This document shows positions 27,453 to 34,091 of a DNA stretch of 34,091 nucleotides, piece by piece (within the stretch, counting starts at the first letter, position 1; every line of letters starts with the position of its first letter). The notes beneath the pieces were generated by a model. That model saw nothing but the letters and a program-made list of their open reading frames with translations. It ran no database searches and had not been told where the DNA came from. Both the position numbers and the translations under genes were made by a program. The stretch lies in the NCBI GenBank assembly GCA_004282745.1, contig SHMT01000040.1:1-34091 (forward strand), written 5' to 3'. Source of the DNA: Candidatus Scalindua sp. SCAELEC01 (GTDB lineage Bacteria > Planctomycetota > Brocadiia > Brocadiales > Scalinduaceae).

Positions 27453-27516
27453 CAACCTTGCCGAGCCGGAACACATGTGAAATTTACCCATTTTTGGTTC
27501 TAGCTCGGCAAGGTTG
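27453..27516 (+). promoter_or_regulatory. Leader stem-loop before the octaheme gene
   Basis: CAACCTTGCCGAGC at 27453-27466 and GCTCGGCAAGGTTG at 27503-27516 pair perfectly over 14 bp around a 36-base loop. The 3' arm ends 26 bases before the Shine-Dalgarno site of the next gene. A second inverted pair (GTTGTTAAAT near 27359 and ATTTAACAAC near 27447) lies just upstream. No T-run follows, so it is not a simple terminator; a leader or processing structure, or a repeat remnant, are possible. Confidence 0.45.
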
Positions 27517-27558
27517 GGGAAGAATACATTTTTTATGATTAAGGGGAGGTCTTGCATT

Positions 27559-29037
27559 ATGAAACAATTTCACTATCTCATGTTCGCTTTTCTGGTAGGA
27601 GTACTCTTATTTTGGTCAACCCCGGTTACGGCAGCATTCGCGCCAGGGGCTATAACTCCGGAGTCTGCAGAGTGCATCGAGTGTCACAAAAAAGAGACAA
27701 ACACCCTTTACCAGCAGTGGGGTGCCAGCAAGCATTATGGGGCGAACATTGGGTGTTATGAATGCCATGCTGCAGAGGAGGGTGATGCAGACGCATTCCT
27801 GCATGATGTGAAACTGGAAGATGGTACGACCTACAAAGGAAAACTTATCTCTGTTATTGTCAGTCCACGTGACTGTGGCAAATGCCACGCACGCGAAGTA
27901 AAGGAGTTCTCTGAATCTCACCATGCCTATGCAGGTAACATTATGGGTTCTCTCGACAATGTGCTTGCAGAAGTCGTAGAGGGGAATAATGGCTTTGTAA
28001 CTGAAGGGTTTCCCGATGGAGTATCTGCCGCAGCAGTAAGCGGATGCTGGCAGTGTCACGGCAGTATCGTAAAGGTCCTCCCCAGCGGCAAGCTGGACCC
28101 TGCAACCTGGCCCAACACGGGAATCGGACGAATCAATCCTGATGGATCCAAAGGTTCCTGTTCAGCCTGCCATTCACGACATATTTTCTCGGTAAAGCAG
28201 GCCAGGTATCCTGAAAACTGCGGTAAATGTCATATGGGACCTGACCATCCTCAGATGGAGATTTATGAAGAATCAAAACATGGTATTGCGTTCTATGCTA
28301 ATATTGACAAGATGAATCTCGACAATCCTAAATGGATACCTGGAGAAGACTACAACGCCGCACCAACATGCGCAACCTGTCACATGTCTGCAACAGCAAA
28401 CCAACCGGTCAATCATGATGTAGGAATGCGGATCTCCTGGAACAACAGACCCATAATTTCCGTGCGTCCTGAAGTCTCCGACAAAAAAATGGGCCTTCCC
28501 GGTGCACAAGTGAACTGGCAGACAAGAAGAGGAAATATGCAGGACGTCTGCCGCAACTGCCACAACCAACCCTTTGTAAGCGGATTCTATAGACAATACG
28601 ACGCACTGCTTGATCTATACCACGAGAAGTTTGCAATTCCGGGCAAGGAGCTCATGGCGATATCCGCACCACTGAGAGAACCGGCAAAATTCTCTAACAA
28701 GATTGATTTTACCTGGTTTGAACTCTGGCACCATGAAGGGAGAAGGGCAAGGCATGCGGCTGCAATGAGTGGACCAGACTGGACGCATTGGCACGGAACC
28801 TATGATCTTGCCAAGAACTTTTATTCTCATTTTATCCCCGAACTGGAAGAGTTGATAGAGAAGGGAAAGAGTTCGGACGATACGAAAAAAGTCGAGGCAG
28901 CGAAAGCAACCGAAGAACGGCTGAGTGAGATTATGAACAGCAAAAATCACAAATGGCATTTGAATAAAATGGACCCGGAGGAGCAGGAGAGACGTAAGGC
29001 CCGACAGGCTGAATTCAAGGCTCGTTACACGAAATAG
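27559..29037 (+). CDS. Octaheme cytochrome c, HAO-like
   Basis: 492 residues from ATG 27559, which follows GGGGAGG by nine bases; an in-frame ATG 45 bases earlier is less likely. Signal peptide to about 25. Eight CXXCH motifs at 39, 66, 106, 163, 201, 221, 271 and 331 have the spacing of hydroxylamine oxidoreductase relatives. The GPDHPQ motif (Asp229-His230) after haem 6 matches the catalytic Asp-His pair of HAO, and QES-free ARHAAAMSGPDWTHWHGTYD near 397-416 is the region where HAO enzymes carry the tyrosine that crosslinks haem 4; Tyr415 is a candidate but I cannot align it safely. With the crosslink it would oxidise hydroxylamine or hydrazine; without it a reductive role (nitrite, hydroxylamine) is likelier. 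No C-terminal membrane anchor. Confidence 0.88.
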   Translation: MKQFHYLMFAFLVGVLLFWSTPVTAAFAPGAITPESAECIECHKKETNTLYQQWGASKHYGANIGCYECHAAEEGDADAFLHDVKLEDGTTYKGKLISVIVSPRDCGKCHAREVKEFSESHHAYAGNIMGSLDNVLAEVVEGNNGFVTEGFPDGVSAAAVSGCWQCHGSIVKVLPSGKLDPATWPNTGIGRINPDGSKGSCSACHSRHIFSVKQARYPENCGKCHMGPDHPQMEIYEESKHGIAFYANIDKMNLDNPKWIPGEDYNAAPTCATCHMSATANQPVNHDVGMRISWNNRPIISVRPEVSDKKMGLPGAQVNWQTRRGNMQDVCRNCHNQPFVSGFYRQYDALLDLYHEKFAIPGKELMAISAPLREPAKFSNKIDFTWFELWHHEGRRARHAAAMSGPDWTHWHGTYDLAKNFYSHFIPELEELIEKGKSSDDTKKVEAAKATEERLSEIMNSKNHKWHLNKMDPEEQERRKARQAEFKARYTK

Positions 29038-29097
29038 CAATGTAATCCTTTGATTTATTTACATGAAAAATGAATATTCCTCATATCCACCAGGACC

Positions 29098-30618
29098 CTA
29101 GAAATCCAATTGCAGCCTGAAACTAGCGGTGGTGGCGGTGTCAAAAAATTCCAACGCCGAGTCGACTACCTGTACATTCATGGTGAGGTGTGCAGCAGGC
29201 GTTACCTCAAAATTGTAGAAGGCCTCGAAGGCGTGCTCGAAGGAGTCAAGGCCTTTGCGGAGGCCCCTGGTAATACTTCTCAGGTCATCGGAGATGTGCG
29301 TTCCCGACCAGCCGATGCCCCACCGATCTTGGTCTCGCCCCGGTATGATCATGCCGTACCCGCCGATGCCGAAGCTGTAGAACTGGTCGATTACGTTACG
29401 GTCATTGGGCGCCCACCCCGCGCGGGCGAAGATGCCGATTCCGACCGGCGGTAAGTGTTGACGGGCATGTCCCGGATGGGAACTCTCTTTCAGACGAAGT
29501 TTACGCTCGTAGGCTTCCACACTCCCTTCCTTCACCCACAAGTACTGATCGAAGTTGGCCAGCACACTATAGTTACCACTCTTCTTGGCTACGGGCACGA
29601 CACCGAGAATCTGCCCGATGAGATGTCGCTTATCAATGGAGAAGTCGCGGGGGTTCTTGCTCGTATACGCGGAGAGGATCCGGTAATTTCCGGGGCGCCC
29701 GGCGATTGTCGGCGAGTACTGGTACTGGGCGGAGTAAGTGGTGTTGCCGTTGAAGATCGTGTTTAAGGCGATGGTATTCGCATCCCCGTCGGTAGCCAGA
29801 GCACCCATGAAGAACGTGTGCTCTTTGTTGGGCATCCAGCCAACCCCTGCACCCCATGTCACATACGGAACGAACGCACCAAGAATGGGGTTGTTGACAA
29901 GGCCAGTATAGCTGAACTGGGTACGCATGTTGTTGGCAAAGGTGTTCTGCTCGGCAAACCCGGCCCAGTCGGCCCTACCCGCCAAAAAGATAGTATTCGC
30001 GGGCAAGGCCTGCATTATATAAAACTGGGAGAATGTTGACGTGGATTCATTGAGCACTGGCATGGTCGCATCATAGTTGGCCGGCAAAAGCGATCCAACG
30101 TCGGGGTTGATGCTCTGATCTGCCTCCCACGAAGTCTCCCCATGCAGGACTAAAGATCCACCGGGCCAAAGGCCCGCCTTGCCTGTGTCAAAATACAGCC
30201 AGTAATCTGCCGTTCCGTTGTTCCGGATCTTCCCATCTTTCACGCCCCCGGATACGTTCGCTCCAAGGAATTGCGTGATACCCACGTCCAGGTAGATACC
30301 AATGTCAACCAGGCGGTCACGCAAACCCTTTGGGTTTCCCAGGAGCTGGGATCGGTGCAGGATATCGCCGTGTACGGTGTTATCGTCTCCGTAAAACTTG
30401 GGGTAGCGTCGACTCTCGTAATAGAGTTCAGGCGCTACCTCGGCCAATGACACCTTACCTTTCTCAGCAGTTTTGACGACAGGCGTCTCATCGGCGGATT
30501 TTCCCGGCTCGTCCGCCTTCAGTGATTGAGTGTGCAGACCCATGACGCAAATAGATAGCGTTATTACAAAAGTCATCTTTGGAAGTATATCACTTGCCTT
30601 GGTGGTTAAAGGTTTCAT
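29098..30618 (-). CDS. oprB: OprB-family porin
   Basis: 506 residues. Signal region to about 35, a short charged linker, then the OprB-type barrel: GIYLDVGITQFLGANVSGG, PGGSLVLHGETSW, FFMGALATDGDAN, GIFARAGWAPNDRNVIDQF and the closing phenylalanine (FRLQLDF) typical of outer-membrane barrels. OprB porins pass sugars and other small solutes. AAGGAGA lies about nine bases before the ATG. GC content is visibly higher than in the flanking sequence, a possible sign of separate origin. No sugar-use genes adjoin it, so the substrate is open. It converges with the octaheme gene. Confidence 0.85.
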   Translation of the reverse strand: MKPLTTKASDILPKMTFVITLSICVMGLHTQSLKADEPGKSADETPVVKTAEKGKVSLAEVAPELYYESRRYPKFYGDDNTVHGDILHRSQLLGNPKGLRDRLVDIGIYLDVGITQFLGANVSGGVKDGKIRNNGTADYWLYFDTGKAGLWPGGSLVLHGETSWEADQSINPDVGSLLPANYDATMPVLNESTSTFSQFYIMQALPANTIFLAGRADWAGFAEQNTFANNMRTQFSYTGLVNNPILGAFVPYVTWGAGVGWMPNKEHTFFMGALATDGDANTIALNTIFNGNTTYSAQYQYSPTIAGRPGNYRILSAYTSKNPRDFSIDKRHLIGQILGVVPVAKKSGNYSVLANFDQYLWVKEGSVEAYERKLRLKESSHPGHARQHLPPVGIGIFARAGWAPNDRNVIDQFYSFGIGGYGMIIPGRDQDRWGIGWSGTHISDDLRSITRGLRKGLDSFEHAFEAFYNFEVTPAAHLTMNVQVVDSALEFFDTATTASFRLQLDF

Positions 30619-30701
30619 CCAGGTTCTCCTTATATATTTCCATTAATATGACACAGACTCTACAAATGCCTGAATTCTCAGGAGCTCTACGAGTCAGCTT
30701 A

Positions 30702-30736
30702 GGGCCCAGGAAAGAATAACTTGTTGTTCTTTCCTG
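30702..30736. repeat. Family C solo end, hairpin
   Basis: GGGCCCAGGAAAGAATAACTT matches the family C terminus at 314. CAGGAAAGAA (30707-30716) and TTCTTTCCTG (30727-30736) pair perfectly over 10 bp. It lies between the HAD and porin genes, downstream of the HAD gene, and could end transcription there, though no T-run is present. Confidence 0.55.
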
Positions 30737-30840
30737 AAGACTTAACTGCAATATATTAAAAATGGAGATACTATTCCATTAAATTATTTTGTTGCTGTAC
30801 TCCTGCATTCCTGGCTTCTTTATAGTTGATTCATTTCCAA

Positions 30841-31923
30841 TCATTCCTTTGACGGAAAGACTGTTTTCCAGTCCTTCCTCATATCCACAATAATCCATCC
30901 CATGGCATCAGCCTGATCGAGGGCCTTGTCCAGTGTACCAACGTGGCTTTTGCGGTCGTATGCATACTCGCGATCCGCATCGGTGTGATGAATGAATAGC
31001 CCCATTCGTCTACCTTCACCGGCCATGGTGTATTCGATCATCTGCATGTCGGAATCGGAATTGCCACATGCCAGGATCGGTCGGTGACCGATGTGCTCAT
31101 AGATACCAACCGGCTTGCCCTCCTTATCGTTGATGAAGTCGATTTTCGGCATACGAACGAGGGTAGATTTGCCATCTTTGATCTGAAATTTGGAAACCAC
31201 ACTGGAGCCAACGACTTGTTCCGGCGGAATACCGTACGCTTCCCCGGTCATTTGGCGCATGAACTGAACGCCACCGCCGGAGACAATAAAGGTCTTGAAT
31301 CCATTCGCACGCAAGTAACCGAGTAATTCAAGCTGGGGTTGATAGACGCATTCGGTATATAGCCGTTTGAACCGGGGTTGATTATTCGTTGCCAGCCAGT
31401 CCGAAGCCATCTTTTCAAACTCAGTGGCAGTCATGCCTGTGTGTGTCTCAATCAGAATCTCCATGAGGCCTTTCATACCCGAGGTTCCGACGGTTTTCAT
31501 GTCTCCTTCCAGCACCGCCTTGAATGGTTGTTTGGTTTTCCACTCCGGATGCTGCGGCGCGAGCTTCTTCACACGATCAAAAGCAAAGAGAAACTGTGTA
31601 TAGATGGGATACTCGACCCACAACGTGCCATCGTTGTCGAATGTGGCGATGCGGTCTTCAGGTCGAACATAGTCAGGGCCCCCTTGTTTGGTGACGTCCT
31701 GAACAAATTGAATAATTGCCGACTTGGTCGTTCCTTCAGCCCATGACGGCAACACGGACGATTCCTTGACCAATACAGGTGTCACACTTGACGCTGCACC
31801 TGTCCTGGCAGCAGGTGCAGAACACGATTCAAAAAAGGCACTGCCGATTATCAGCGCAGCAAGCAACAAAGCAACACTTTTTGTTGTTTTTATTTTCTTT
31901 TCAGTTTTTCTTGAAATTAACAT
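30841..31923 (-). CDS. HAD-superfamily phosphatase, exported
   Basis: 360 residues with an N-terminal hydrophobic segment (VALLLAALIIGSAFFESC). The Cys34 lipobox is poor (FESC), so either a lipoprotein or a cleaved protein is possible. HAD motif I is FDNDGTLW (nucleophile Asp96, general acid Asp98), motif II FIVSGGG, and motif IV GNSDSDMQM. The cap region lies between I and II, resembling the SerB/phosphoserine-phosphatase-like branch. It likely hydrolyses a phosphomonoester outside the cytoplasm; substrate unknown. AGGAGA lies about nine bases before the ATG. GC content is like the neighbouring porin gene, and both point the same way. Confidence 0.8.
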   Translation of the reverse strand: MLISRKTEKKIKTTKSVALLLAALIIGSAFFESCSAPAARTGAASSVTPVLVKESSVLPSWAEGTTKSAIIQFVQDVTKQGGPDYVRPEDRIATFDNDGTLWVEYPIYTQFLFAFDRVKKLAPQHPEWKTKQPFKAVLEGDMKTVGTSGMKGLMEILIETHTGMTATEFEKMASDWLATNNQPRFKRLYTECVYQPQLELLGYLRANGFKTFIVSGGGVQFMRQMTGEAYGIPPEQVVGSSVVSKFQIKDGKSTLVRMPKIDFINDKEGKPVGIYEHIGHRPILACGNSDSDMQMIEYTMAGEGRRMGLFIHHTDADREYAYDRKSHVGTLDKALDQADAMGWIIVDMRKDWKTVFPSKE

Positions 31924-32057
31924 TTAAGTCTTTCTCCTCATAAAAGAAATCTTTCATACTTATTCTCAAGGAACTCCACTCGCATGCGGATAAATTATTT
32001 CCCCAGGCTACCGGCCTATCCCAAGAATGAGTCTTTCCTTGGCCCTAAGTATGGCTT

Positions 32058-33536
32058 TTAATCCATAAATGAGATCATCGAGCCTACCTGTTCCTTTACT
32101 TCCATCCCCCGTTCACGTACCTGCTGCCGTGCGAACGTGGACACCGTCCCCGTCACCCAGAACTCAATGTTACTATTTGGGTAGAGCTCTACCAACTCCT
32201 GGCTGGCGCGGTCTATCGGTGCTCTCCATATTCCATGATCTACCGGAATTGGGATCATCACATTACCGTTTTTGGCACTTGCTACCAGAAGGAACGACAC
32301 CTTGTTCAGTTCCGTAATCGGCGACACTTTTGAGTTGTAACCATGCAGTATCTCGACCATGTTTTGAAAAAAGTTGGCGTCATCCTCGCACATAGCGCAG
32401 AGTGCCATCTGCAAAAACAGCTCACAACCTTTTGCATCCTTTAACGAGGCCAGATTGTTTACAATGATCGCATCATGCCGGGGAGTGAAGTATGGACTAT
32501 CCAGATATTGTTTCGCAAGCTCGTCATCTATCCCAATTTCTGCCAGTTTTTCTTCATTGGTAATCCGCATACGAGACGGGGGTAACTCTTCCACCATTTT
32601 GTTTATCTGGTCGACATAGGTTGCCCTCTGCTCATCAGCAGCCTCATCCATCGTATCGGCGAGCCGCATCGTTTTGTAGACCACACCGGCAGTTGCTGAA
32701 GCCGGTAAAGTAACAGCGCTCATCGTCAATCCACCCAGCGCCCCTGCCCACCCTATACTGTTCAGCTCTTTCTGCAATGATTTGTTGCTGGAGTAAGGGT
32801 CAACGCCCAGCTTGTAGGCCCACTCCCGCTTATACGTTGTCATCTGCAAGACCTGCTCCGCTTTGCTATCTTCACTGGGATCAGTGGTATGGTGAACCGT
32901 TCCAGAGATTCCTTTTTTTATGTTTCCAAAGAGCGTACCCACTCCCTTCCCCACCCCACTGACGGTATCAACCGGATGAGTGATCATATTCTTCCCCATG
33001 TGGAATGGTCGTTTGGCTGATTCTTTCACCGCCTTCATGAAAATCTTGCTTTTCTTCACTTCCTGAAGGGCTGCAATGGCGTCTATCTCCCTTAATAATT
33101 TGCGCAGGGCAGAATCTCCGGTGACTTCAAACGTTCCGAAATCAGAGTTCACCGCAAAATGATGCATAAATCCGTCGTAGATACGCACGGTCTGTTCAAT
33201 AGTATAATGCTCCCCCTCAATTACGTCCCAATTGAGCACCTCGCTTACCAGCCGATTTCTTGGTACCTCATATTCAGCCTTGGGTCTCTTTGCTACTTCA
33301 TACACGTTAACAAATTCCTCCATGACAATACTGCCGTCACCGTCTTTGTCAAGGATCACATATTTTTCTTCGAGAACGATCTTATCACGATAGAGCACCA
33401 TGAGTTCTTCTTTCATGATCTTCCCGTCCTTATTCACATCCAGGGAATAAAACATCTCCTGAGGTGTCTTATATCCGGCAAACGCAGGCACTGACGCAAG
33501 CATACAAAACAGCAACCAAAATACTATTTTTTTCAT
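32058..33536 (-). CDS. Secreted protein with two EF-hands, paralogue of 11376-12689
   Basis: 492 residues from ATG 33536, which follows GAAAGGACGGAAAAG; the upstream in-frame ATG is less likely. A clean signal peptide (cleavage near AFA20) precedes two canonical EF-hand loops: DVNKDGKIMKEE (33-44) and DKDGDGSIVMEE (63-74), both with acidic or Asn residues at positions 1, 3, 5 and Glu at 12, so calcium binding is expected. From about residue 140 on it aligns with the 11.4 kb protein: AIAALQEVKKSKIF, YKLGVDPYSSNKSLQKEL, WAGALGGLTMSAVTLP, YFTPRHDAIIVNNLA and ILHGYNSKVSPITEL. The shared family is not one I recognise. The EF-hand module is absent from the other copy. Confidence 0.8.
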   Translation of the reverse strand: MKKIVFWLLFCMLASVPAFAGYKTPQEMFYSLDVNKDGKIMKEELMVLYRDKIVLEEKYVILDKDGDGSIVMEEFVNVYEVAKRPKAEYEVPRNRLVSEVLNWDVIEGEHYTIEQTVRIYDGFMHHFAVNSDFGTFEVTGDSALRKLLREIDAIAALQEVKKSKIFMKAVKESAKRPFHMGKNMITHPVDTVSGVGKGVGTLFGNIKKGISGTVHHTTDPSEDSKAEQVLQMTTYKREWAYKLGVDPYSSNKSLQKELNSIGWAGALGGLTMSAVTLPASATAGVVYKTMRLADTMDEAADEQRATYVDQINKMVEELPPSRMRITNEEKLAEIGIDDELAKQYLDSPYFTPRHDAIIVNNLASLKDAKGCELFLQMALCAMCEDDANFFQNMVEILHGYNSKVSPITELNKVSFLLVASAKNGNVMIPIPVDHGIWRAPIDRASQELVELYPNSNIEFWVTGTVSTFARQQVRERGMEVKEQVGSMISFMD

Positions 33537-33662
33537 CTTTTCCGTCCTTTCTCGCATTAAAATAAAAAGCTGTCCGTAAAACAATTCTTCAAATAAAACA
33601 GTGAAAGATGAGTCAACCTTAACACCTGGGAATCATACTAATTTTCTGAAAAATTCCAAATA

Positions 33663-33840
33663 TACTCATCGCGAATTGATTTTTGGAATTTCTGGGCAAG
33701 AGTTTGCCTGAAATTTTGATTTTTCGATTGAACAAAACCAGAGCCTTGGTGCTATCAAGGCGAGGATATTGTGATTGAGAAAGATCTAAAGGTCTGGTGA
33801 AATCGGGTTCTGAAAACCGAAAACCAATTTGCGATGAGTA
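33663..33840. mobile_element. Family F element (B-like ends)
   Basis: TACTCATCGCGAATTG at the left and CAATTTGCGATGAGTA at the right, an inverted pair with one mismatch, flanked by TA on each side. The interior (178 bp core) differs from family B, but the outer ten bases are the same. No transposase. Minus-strand frames across it are repeat read-through. The remainder of 33537-34002 has no gene. Confidence 0.7.
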
Positions 33841-34002
33841 TACCTTCGACATCTTTTTTATCTCTCCCTTATCTCCTGAAAATATAGACTTTTTATCCAT
33901 AATAATCAATTGGAAAGTAAAATATAAAAACAACTTAGAGTGACTCAAACCTGGAGACAATATTTTTTGTAAGTTTAAACTGTCTTCAGATTGAACTAAT
34001 CA

Positions 34003-34091
34003 TTACAGTAGTTTGGCTGCCTTCTTCAGCGTTTCTACCTCTACAAATTCTTTTAATAACAAAGGCTTTCCGGTTCTGATATAGTGCTTTA
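34003..34091 (-). CDS. Partial gene, C-terminal end
   Basis: The last 28 codons of a minus-strand gene running off the window. The tail YIRTGKPLLLKEFVEVETLK and a final KAAKLL read like a genuine protein C-terminus. No family recognised from so little sequence. Confidence 0.5.
   Translation of the reverse strand, partial: KHYIRTGKPLLLKEFVEVETLKKAAKLL

Noticed and set aside
27453-27516. Intrinsic terminator
   Set aside because: The stem is strong but the loop is 36 bases and no T-run follows the 3' arm.
33619-33960. A 113-aa minus-strand frame
   Set aside because: Most of it lies in element F, with no ribosome-binding site and no protein-like pattern.

Overview
The window looks like an accessory stretch of a Gram-negative, c-type-cytochrome-rich anaerobe. 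An octaheme hydroxylamine-oxidoreductase-like protein with a quinone-linked FeS/NrfD module, many secreted or lipoprotein envelope proteins, moderate GC and a heavy load of palindromic repeats best fit an anammox-type planctomycete (Brocadiales/Scalindua-like). This is inference: no rRNA, tRNA or marker gene is present to fix the taxon, and a nitrospirotal or desulfobacterotal host is not excluded.

Layout. 1-3.7 kb: repeats, a PilZ protein, small hypotheticals, a coiled-coil protein and an SplB-like radical SAM protein. 3.9-8.8 kb: an RND efflux pair (adaptor lipoprotein plus inner-membrane pump) with no outer-membrane factor in view. 8.9-14.4 kb: a DUF2092-type gene beside a decayed paralogue split by two repeats, a glycine-zipper protein, a secreted protein of unknown family and an LssY_C lipoprotein. 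15-19.2 kb: an MltF-like lytic transglycosylase and a large MscS-family channel. 19.4-23.5 kb: small envelope lipoproteins and a PhoU-like helical protein. 24-29 kb: a respiratory module of tetraheme cytochrome c, Tat-exported four-cluster ferredoxin, NrfD/DsrP-like quinone-binding subunit and octaheme HAO-like cytochrome. 29-33.6 kb: an OprB-type porin, a HAD phosphatase and an EF-hand-bearing paralogue of the 11.4 kb secreted protein. A partial gene runs off the right edge.

The most distinctive feature is the repeats. Family A (six copies, cores of 145 or 126 bp) is a near-complete imperfect palindrome. Five of six copies are flanked by perfect 6-bp direct repeats of the form TANNTA, and four of six have a host gene's stop codon in the 6 bp to their left. 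Family B/F has TATACTCATC-type ends and a TA target duplication; one copy lies in frame in the adaptor N-terminus and would add 29 residues. A split pseudogene lets both target-site duplications be read directly by comparison with its intact neighbour. A small GC-rich hairpin module recurs inside several otherwise unrelated repeats.

How the genes may work together: the 24-29 kb genes are best read as a membrane complex passing electrons between the quinone pool (NrfD), FeS clusters, the tetraheme carrier and the octaheme enzyme acting on an N-oxide such as nitrite or hydroxylamine. Family A elements lie between the FeS and NrfD genes and between the NrfD and octaheme genes, so they may shape the transcript. 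Most other genes serve envelope maintenance, efflux or osmotic protection.
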